The notes beneath the pieces were generated by a model. That model worked only from the letters and a program-made list of their open reading frames with translations, did no database searches and was not told the DNA's origin. DNA of 10,057 nt from WJMB01 sp964581465. Lineage in GTDB: Bacteria; RBG-13-66-14. The stretch is from the NCBI GenBank assembly GCA_964581465.1, contig CAZOOP010000065.1:1-10057 (forward strand), in the 5' to 3' direction. The translations under genes were made by a program, and so were the position numbers. Shown one piece after another: positions 6,625 through 10,057 of the stretch (position 1 is the first letter of the stretch; the number at the start of each line of letters is the position of its first letter).

Positions 6625-6789
6625 TCAAGGGCTTCTTTTCGTTTCCTCGCCGAGAATCTCCAAAGCGATGACGAAGATGTAGCCGGTGAAGCTGATCGAG
6701 GCTGCGGTGTCGTCGTTGAGGAGCGGACCGCAGCCCGCCGCGAGCAAAACGACGGTCAACGCTCCGAGGATGATTACCCGGCTGGGCAT
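6625..6789 (-). CDS. small (54-aa) lipoprotein
   Basis: ATG at 6787-6789, TGA at 6625-6627. The product starts MPSRVIILGALTVVLLAAGC, a clear lipoprotein signal with lipobox LAAGC and Cys20, then GPLLNDDTAASIS, a hydrophobic segment (about 36-47) and a charged end. AGGTGA lies about 6 nt upstream of the ATG. The LNDD after the lipobox matches the start of the domain in the neighbouring lipoprotein. The last codons follow an A-rich stretch (ACG AAA AGA) just before a 5-bp hairpin (6618-6632). In the +1 frame the reading continues as KEALEEGLQDLD then stop, and in the -1 frame as KKPLKRASKTS and onward to 6575. The gene could therefore be a truncated or frameshifted version of a longer one. The 78-codon frame at 6575-6811 covering the same DNA looks like a shadow. 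Confidence 0.7.
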   Translation of the reverse strand: MPSRVIILGALTVVLLAAGCGPLLNDDTAASISFTGYIFVIALEILGEETKRSP

Positions 6790-6961
6790 ACTTCTTCACC
6801 TGGTGAATCAACCGGCGTAGATATAAAGAAAGAGATTCCCACTCGTTATTAAGACCGGTATTTTTTGCTACTAGATTGTCAAGCTATGCTTTATAGCTCA
6901 ATTTGCTGCCCTTTTCTTTAGCTTTGATTCGTGGCGATCAACCTCGACTCGCTCTTAAGGC

Positions 6962-7077
6962 CGTGAAGGTTGAAGGCTGTTGGTCATACCTATTGGCCGT
7001 GGAAGCTGATAGTGAATGACATGCTGACAGCAGGCTATTGCTTTGTTTAGCATTTATAACAGCCAACCGTCTTCACG
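6962..7077. repeat. imperfect inverted repeat with 20-nt arms
   Basis: The outer words CGTGAAG (6962-6968) / CTTCACG (7071-7077) and the inner words GGCTGTT (6975-6981) / AACAGCC (7058-7064) pair perfectly. The six bases between them in each arm do not. The 76-nt interval holds further short dyads (ATGCT...AGCAT). It could be a degenerate palindromic element or a structured RNA; the match may also be partly chance. Confidence 0.35.
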
Positions 7078-7212
7078 AGTTGATACCTATCGCCGAGTAG
7101 TTATCAAGGAACCCTTCCTCGATGCGGTTCACTTTAGTTGCCGATGTTGGTCCGGTTTCTTGTGACAATCCCTGAGGGTAAAGCCGGTCTGAGTTCGTGA
7201 GTCACCTTCCCG

Positions 7213-7240
7213 ACAATGCATAGATTACAATGCATAGATT
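7213..7240. repeat. 14-bp tandem duplication
   Basis: ACAATGCATAGATT occurs twice head to tail with no mismatch (7213-7226, 7227-7240). Each copy contains the self-complementary ATGCAT. It lies downstream of yidD and may be a slippage duplication or a pair of protein-binding sites. Confidence 0.85.
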
Positions 7241-7252
7241 AAACTGTCACAC

Positions 7253-7268
7253 GACTGGATGTCCAGTC
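7253..7268. repeat. palindrome GACTGGA-TG-TCCAGTC
   Basis: Perfect 7-bp arms with a 2-nt centre, 42 nt beyond the yidD stop codon. No T tract follows on the minus strand, so a terminator is possible only weakly. It may instead be a binding site. Confidence 0.5.
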
Positions 7269-7309
7269 TAAACCTCCCGCACGTGATCGGCAGCGCCGGC
7301 GACCCGGGC

Positions 7310-7642
7310 TCACGGCGGGTCGTGGCCCCAGCCGCCCCAGGGGTTGCAGCGCAGGACACGCCAGAGCGCCATCAGCAGACCCAGTCCCAGGCCGTACTTG
7401 CGCAGAGCCAGGGCGGCGTACTGGCTGCAACTGGGGGTGAAGCGGCAGGAGGGCGGGGTGTGAGGCGAAATGAAGCGCTGATAGAGGCGGATCGGGGCGT
7501 AGAAGGGCAGGATGGTCACCCTGTGAAACAGCGACAGGCGGGACCAGGCCGGGGCCAAGTGCTCCCACTGCCCCGGGGTGTCGCAGCCCGGCGGCGGCGT
7601 CCCCGGAGGACCTTCCATAAGCTGCGGTTTCCTGTTTCGCAT
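7310..7642 (-). CDS. yidD: membrane protein insertion efficiency factor YidD
   Basis: A 110-aa protein with the full YidD core: IRLYQRFISPHTPPSCRFTPSCSQYA (51-76), a membrane-surface helix (KYGLGLGLLMALWRVL) and RCNPWGGWGHDPP at the end. The three conserved cysteines (66, 72, 99) are present. YidD is a small inner-membrane-associated protein that aids insertion by YidC and Sec. The family is usually 70-85 aa, so the first 40 or so residues are an extension. Met1 (7640-7642) and Met9 are both possible starts and neither has a strong binding site, so the true start could be internal. It stands alone here, not in the common rpmH-rnpA-yidD-yidC order. Confidence 0.92.
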   Translation of the reverse strand: MRNRKPQLMEGPPGTPPPGCDTPGQWEHLAPAWSRLSLFHRVTILPFYAPIRLYQRFISPHTPPSCRFTPSCSQYAALALRKYGLGLGLLMALWRVLRCNPWGGWGHDPP

Positions 7643-7697
7643 ACGTCACCAATGAGATGATAAACGGCTCGCAGCTCCGGGAGGATATTCACGCTGG

Positions 7698-7725
7698 ATT
7701 ATCCGGGTCAATCCGGGTCGAGCAA
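7698..7725 (-). promoter_or_regulatory. candidate yidD promoter containing a 10-bp tandem repeat
   Basis: On the minus strand -35 TTGCTC (7725-7720), a 16-bp spacer and -10 GATAAT (7703-7698, 5/6). The spacer consists of the tandem repeat ATCCGGGTC plus one base, twice (plus strand 7701-7720), which could be an operator. The -35 is poor. Confidence 0.3.
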
Positions 7726-7747
7726 GAGCGAACCTATTACTTTCCCC

Positions 7748-7777
7748 TTGCCCAACATACATTTGCGATTATACAAT
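7748..7777 (+). promoter_or_regulatory. candidate promoter for the two AgmX-like genes
   Basis: -35 TTGCCC (7748-7753), an 18-bp spacer and -10 TACAAT (7772-7777, 5/6). A start near 7785 gives a leader of about 80 nt to the ATG at 7866. It is divergent from yidD. Confidence 0.4.
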
Positions 7778-7865
7778 GAACACGCTGTCATAAATAGACT
7801 TGCCCATTCCGCCTCCGCTTTCTCACAACTCGCCGCCCCTTCCGCCGAATCACCGAGGTGCCTCG

Positions 7866-8585
7866 ATGATCCCACCGCGCCGCGCTCCGCTCCACCTCGC
7901 GCCCGCCCTTTTGCTGGTTGGCGGCCTGGCCTGTTCCGACAGCCCGTCCCCCGAAGCCACCGAGACGACCAACGACGGCGACGGCTGGTCGCTGACCGAG
8001 ATCGTCCCCCTCGAAACCGATCCCGCCCAGTTGATCGCCCACCCCCGCCCCGTCATCTGGGAGATCGAACCCCTTAACGTCCACGGCGGGATGCCCGGCT
8101 TCATGATCGCCGGGGTCGAGCGTCTGCTGCGCGAGCACGCCCCCGAACTCGACGCCACCTACCGCGAGTACCTCGCCGACGACCCCATGCTCTGCGGCGA
8201 GATCACCGCTCACATCACCACCGAATCCGGCGTTTTCCTCTTCTGTTCCTTGGAAGACAACACCACCGGCAGTGAAGCCCTGGGCACGGCGCTCTTCGGT
8301 CAGATGCAGGCCTGGGACTGGCCCTCGGCGGGTCGCGACGTCTTCCGCCTGCACCTCTACCTGCGTCGCAGCCTCGGCGACGGCCGGGGCTTCGCCGACG
8401 CCGGCTCCCAGCAACTGCGCCCCCTGCCCCCCCTGCCGCCCCCCGACATCGTCGAACCCGAGAGCGACAAAGCCGAAGAGCCGGACGGCCCCACCGAGGT
8501 GACCGCCTCGCCCTCCGCTGATCCCGACGGCGTCGGCAGCACCCCCGAGGCTTTCCAGGACGACGACTCCGGAGGAACCCAGTGA
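7866..8585 (+). CDS. lipoprotein with AgmX/PglI-like (TonB-C-like) domain
   Basis: A 239-aa product from the ATG at 7866, with GAGGTG five bases upstream. The frame extends to 7800, but the extra 22 residues precede the signal peptide and are Pro-rich noise. Residues 1-23 (basic start, LHLAPALLLVGGLAC) form a lipoprotein-like signal with Cys23. Residues about 75-172 fit the AgmX/PglI C-terminal pattern: a helix (GVERLLREHAPELDATYREYL), then DDPMLCGEITAHITTESGVF, a St-like turn (EDNTTGSEAL), an Ala-Trp helix (FGQMQAWDWP) and a final strand (VFRLHLYL). This family has a TonB-C-like fold seen in gliding-motility and other envelope complexes. The C-terminal 60 or so residues are Pro/Asp/Glu-rich and probably disordered. 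It overlaps the next gene by 4 nt. The exact role is unknown. Confidence 0.8.
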   Translation: MIPPRRAPLHLAPALLLVGGLACSDSPSPEATETTNDGDGWSLTEIVPLETDPAQLIAHPRPVIWEIEPLNVHGGMPGFMIAGVERLLREHAPELDATYREYLADDPMLCGEITAHITTESGVFLFCSLEDNTTGSEALGTALFGQMQAWDWPSAGRDVFRLHLYLRRSLGDGRGFADAGSQQLRPLPPLPPPDIVEPESDKAEEPDGPTEVTASPSADPDGVGSTPEAFQDDDSGGTQ

Positions 8586-9289
8586 TCAAACGCCTCGTTC
8601 CGCTGCCGGCCATTCTCTTCCTTGTCGCGGCCGCCTGCGCCGCCCAGGTGGGCATCTACGCCGGAGAGACCTGTCTGCTGTACCGCGACGGTTCGCTGGT
8701 CCAGTCCTGGCCCGGCGGCTATCCACCACACGCCGACGAGCTGGCCGTCGGGGAGGCCGATCATCTGTACCTGCGCACCGTCGGCGAGCTCACCGAGGAG
8801 CGGCTGGACGGTCTGCTCGTCCTGCTCGAATCCCACGGCGAGGTCATCGTCGAGGAATCGGGCATCGAGATCGAGGCCCTCGCCGAACCGCCGGAGGATT
8901 TCACCAGCTTCGCCTGGGTCACCCGGGCCGGGGACGATGTCCCCGTGGCTCATCTGCTCCAGGCCGCCGCTTTCCTGCGCGCCAAGCTGTCCGACGTCCG
9001 GGAGAGCTGGCGGGCCTTCGTCGCCGACAAGGTACTGGCGATCACCGGTTGGGGCGCCCTCGAGGTCGACTTTGTCGACGGCGCTCCCTCCGAGGCCCGC
9101 TACCAACCCTGGGGCTCCCCGGCCCACGAACTGCTACTCGAGCGCGGGGTGATCGACGGCGAGGGGCTAGCCGCCGAGTACGCCGATCACCCCGAGGTCA
9201 ACGGTATCGCCGAGTGGCTGATCATCGAGGGCCTGAGCCCGCTCTACGCGGGGGACTTCAGCATCATCGTCGGGTGTAGGTGGGAGTAG
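8582..9289 (+). CDS. secreted or lipid-anchored envelope protein, divergent relative of the upstream AgmX-like gene
   Basis: A 235-aa product. The GTG start (8582-8584) overlaps the TGA of the previous gene (GTGA), and GGAGG lies 6 nt upstream, so translation is coupled. The N-terminus MIKRLVPLPAILFLVAAACAAQ is a signal peptide; Cys19 has only a poor lipobox. The C-terminal part (LRAKLSDVRESWRAFVADK ... WGALEVDFVDGAPSEARY ... GIAEWLIIEGLSPLYAGDFSIIVGC) follows the same helix, paired-strand, helix, strand order as the AgmX/PglI-like domain upstream, with an insertion of about 20 residues. This is a pattern match, not a confirmed homology. The N-terminal half (LLYRDGSLVQSWPGG ... LTEERLDGLLVLLESHGEVIVEE) was not recognised. 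REP elements start 28 nt past the stop. Confidence 0.75.
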   Translation: MIKRLVPLPAILFLVAAACAAQVGIYAGETCLLYRDGSLVQSWPGGYPPHADELAVGEADHLYLRTVGELTEERLDGLLVLLESHGEVIVEESGIEIEALAEPPEDFTSFAWVTRAGDDVPVAHLLQAAAFLRAKLSDVRESWRAFVADKVLAITGWGALEVDFVDGAPSEARYQPWGSPAHELLLERGVIDGEGLAAEYADHPEVNGIAEWLIIEGLSPLYAGDFSIIVGCRWE

Positions 9290-9316
9290 GTTGCTCGAAC
9301 GCGCATGACACGCGCT

Positions 9317-9342
9317 GTAGGGGAGGACCTTCAGGTCCTCCC
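9317..9342 (+). repeat. REP 1 (AGG/CCT subtype)
   Basis: GTAG foot (9317-9320) then the palindrome GGGAGGACCT-TC-AGGTCCTCCC (9321-9342). It lies just after the stop of the 8582-9289 gene, so it may also act on the 3' end of that message. No T tract follows. Confidence 0.85.
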
Positions 9343-9380
9343 GTTTGATAAACAACCCCGCGCCGCAGGTTGCATGATCC

Positions 9381-9406
9381 GGGCCGACCTGAAGGTCGGC
9401 CCCTAC
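9381..9406 (-). repeat. REP 2 (CCG/CGG subtype)
   Basis: The palindrome GGGCCGACCT-GA-AGGTCGGCCC (9381-9402) is followed by CTAC (9403-9406), that is, a GTAG foot on the minus strand. It is inverted relative to REP 1, so the two form a BIME-like pair. Confidence 0.85.
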
Positions 9407-9455
9407 AGGGAGCTTCACGCCCCCGCCAACAACCCGCAACCACCCGCCATACCTC

Positions 9456-9465
9456 GTAGGGGAGG
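9456..9465 (+). repeat. REP 3, half element
   Basis: GTAG (9456-9459) and GGGAGG (9460-9465) are present. The remaining stem and the complementary arm are replaced by GTTCTCTGG and then the transposase region. The intact counterpart is REP 5. It may be the left boundary of the transposase segment. Confidence 0.65.
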
Positions 9466-9482
9466 GTTCTCTGGCAATCATG

Positions 9483-9488
9483 TATAAT
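9483..9488 (+). promoter_or_regulatory. consensus -10 hexamer next to the transposase start
   Basis: A perfect TATAAT ends 7 nt before the GTG start at 9496. A start site at normal distance would fall at or near the initiation codon, implying a leaderless or nearly leaderless message. No good -35 is visible 16-18 bp upstream (the half-REP lies there). Confidence 0.35.
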
Positions 9489-9495
9489 TAAAAAT

Positions 9496-9969
9496 GTGTC
9501 ATATATCCGAAAACAGAACAGACTGAAGGGCTTTCGATATGAAGGCAATTATGCATATTTTGTAACTATATGCACTTATAGGCACAGAGTGCTTTTAGTA
9601 AACAACAAGCTAATAATAGCTCTAATAAAAAGGCTAGAGTCTATATGCAATAAGTGCGATTTTGTTCTTGAAGCTTATTGCTTCATGTCTGATCATCTTC
9701 ATTTGTTAGTTGTTGGAAAAGTGCATAGTAGGTTAATCGATTTTGTAAAACAATATAAACAAGTTAGCGCATATTATTATCGCAAAAGCACAGATAAACG
9801 TCTTTGGCAGCGCAGCTTCTATGATCATATCCTAAGAAATGAAGAGAGTGTTTTGGATGTAGCCCAATACATCTGGGAAAACCCCATTCGCAAGGGTCTG
9901 GCCGCATCCATATTTGAGTATCCCTATAACGGCCCCTGGCAAAACATTGAGAGCATCGGGCCGACCTGA
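9496..9969 (+). CDS. REP-associated tyrosine transposase (RAYT, IS200-like Y1 HUH)
   Basis: A 157-aa single-strand DNA endonuclease of the Y1 HUH type. Motifs are YAYFVTICTYRHRVLL (19-34), CFMSDHLHLLV (62-72, with the metal-binding HUH pair His67 and His69), FVKQYKQVSAYYYRK (83-97, where the nucleophilic tyrosine is probably Tyr87 or one of Tyr93-95) and the RAYT-type tail LWQRSFYDHILRNEE ... AQYIWENPIRKGL (103-135). The length is typical. The start is GTG at 9496 with no clear binding site; an overlapping ATG at 9494 is in another frame. The gene is much more AT-rich than its neighbours, which suggests transfer from another source. It lies among REP palindromes with GTAG feet, the substrate type this family cleaves, and its TGA (9967-9969) is inside REP 4. 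It appears intact. Such genes are usually single-copy and do not move like true insertion sequences. Confidence 0.93.
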   Translation: MSYIRKQNRLKGFRYEGNYAYFVTICTYRHRVLLVNNKLIIALIKRLESICNKCDFVLEAYCFMSDHLHLLVVGKVHSRLIDFVKQYKQVSAYYYRKSTDKRLWQRSFYDHILRNEESVLDVAQYIWENPIRKGLAASIFEYPYNGPWQNIESIGPT

Positions 9970-9983
9970 AGGTCGGCCCCTAC
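9958..9983 (-). repeat. REP 4 (CCG/CGG subtype), overlaps the RAYT stop
   Basis: The palindrome GGGCCGACCT-GA-AGGTCGGCCC (9958-9979) is identical to REP 2, with the minus-strand GTAG foot at 9983-9980. The first 12 bases encode the end of the transposase, with its TGA at the hairpin tip. Confidence 0.9.
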
Positions 9984-10042
9984 AGGAAGCTTCCCGCCCC
10001 CGTATACAACCCGCAACCACCCGCCATACCTCGTAGGGGAGG
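9958..10042. repeat. right copy of the 85-bp direct repeat
   Basis: Matches 9381-9465 (offset 577). The mismatches fall in the spacer: CAGGGAGC against CAGGAAGC, TTCACG against TTCCCG, and CCAAC against TATAC. Unlike the left copy, this one continues into a complete REP. Confidence 0.85.
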
Positions 10043-10057
10043 ACCTTCAGGTCCTCC
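10033..10057 (+). repeat. REP 5 (AGG/CCT subtype), cut by window end
   Basis: GTAG foot (10033-10036), then GGGAGGACCT-TC-AGGTCCTCC, one base short of complete at the window edge. Same sequence as REP 1. More elements may follow beyond the window. Confidence 0.85.

Larger units (their letters stand above)
6812..7309. other. noncoding spacer with several small repeats
   Basis: About 500 bases with lower GC and no convincing gene. It holds a TTGACA on the minus strand (6882-6877) upstream of the small lipoprotein but without a good -10, an imperfect long inverted repeat (6962-7077), a 14-bp tandem duplication (7213-7240) and a 16-bp palindrome (7253-7268). No tRNA-like fold was seen. Confidence 0.55.
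9381..9465. repeat. left copy of the 85-bp direct repeat flanking the transposase
   Basis: This matches 9958-10042 over 85 bp with about five mismatches and no gaps. It covers REP 2, a spacer of about 50 bp and the GTAG plus first stem bases of REP 3. The identity stops abruptly at 9465, where the AT-rich transposase segment begins. Confidence 0.85.

Noticed and set aside
6575..6811. 78-codon minus-strand frame
   Set aside because: Arg/His-rich shadow; the frame with the lipoprotein signal at 6625-6789 is much more protein-like.
8357..9127. 256-codon minus-strand frame across the AgmX-like pair
   Set aside because: Antisense to two coupled genes with signal peptides and good binding sites; Gly/Asp-rich shadow pattern.
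9496..9969. Typical mobile IS200/IS605 element
   Set aside because: The C-terminal LWQRSFYDHILR and NPIRKGL blocks and the REP context fit a RAYT better than an IS200 TnpA; no TnpB is present.
9317..10057. CRISPR array from repeated palindromes
   Set aside because: Copies alternate in orientation, spacers are themselves repeated and a RAYT gene is present; no cas gene is seen.

Overview
This window looks like chromosome from a GC-rich, Gram-negative-type bacterium, probably an uncultured or deep-branching lineage. Most genes carry strong GC bias and acidic, Asp/Glu-rich products. Four or five products have lipoprotein or signal peptides, and two overlapping genes encode proteins resembling the AgmX/PglI/TonB C-terminal fold. 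No marker gene fixes the taxon, so the lineage is an inference.

Layout. Positions 1-998 hold no convincing gene: a 15-bp-arm inverted repeat at the left edge, then about 900 bases of lower-GC sequence. From 4421 down to 1049 everything reads on the minus strand: bioY (biotin uptake S component), then gcvT and gcvH (glycine cleavage T and H proteins), then a predicted beta-propeller lipoprotein starting 1 nt after the gcvH stop. The series ends in a clear intrinsic terminator at 998-1023. The bioY upstream spacer holds a perfect 27-bp inverted repeat followed by a second hairpin with a T8 tract. Positions 4723-6789 carry three further minus-strand envelope genes: a zinc-ribbon/single-TM protein, a lipoprotein with its own terminator, and a 54-aa lipoprotein shorter than usual ORF cutoffs. 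The first two share an unrecognised alpha-helical domain, present once and twice respectively; the small one begins with the same LNDD signature. A gene-poor spacer follows, with a 14-bp tandem duplication and a 16-bp palindrome, then yidD on the minus strand.

From 7866 to 9289 two plus-strand genes overlap by 4 nt and look like divergent tandem relatives with an AgmX/PglI-like C-terminal domain. Just downstream is a REP/RAYT locus. An AT-rich IS200-like HUH transposase gene of the REP-associated type (9496-9969) sits inside a cluster of REP palindromes. Each copy whose foot is visible carries a GTAG foot, and the palindromes alternate in orientation. Two REP subtypes differ by compensatory changes in the stem. 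An 85-bp near-identical block flanks the transposase, the left flank ends in a half-REP, and the transposase stop codon lies in the centre of the right-hand REP. This is the most interesting part of the window.

Functional links: the gcvT-gcvH pair serves one-carbon/glycine metabolism, with GcvP not in this window. BioY supplies biotin and YidD assists membrane protein insertion. The remaining genes appear to encode cell-envelope proteins of unknown role.
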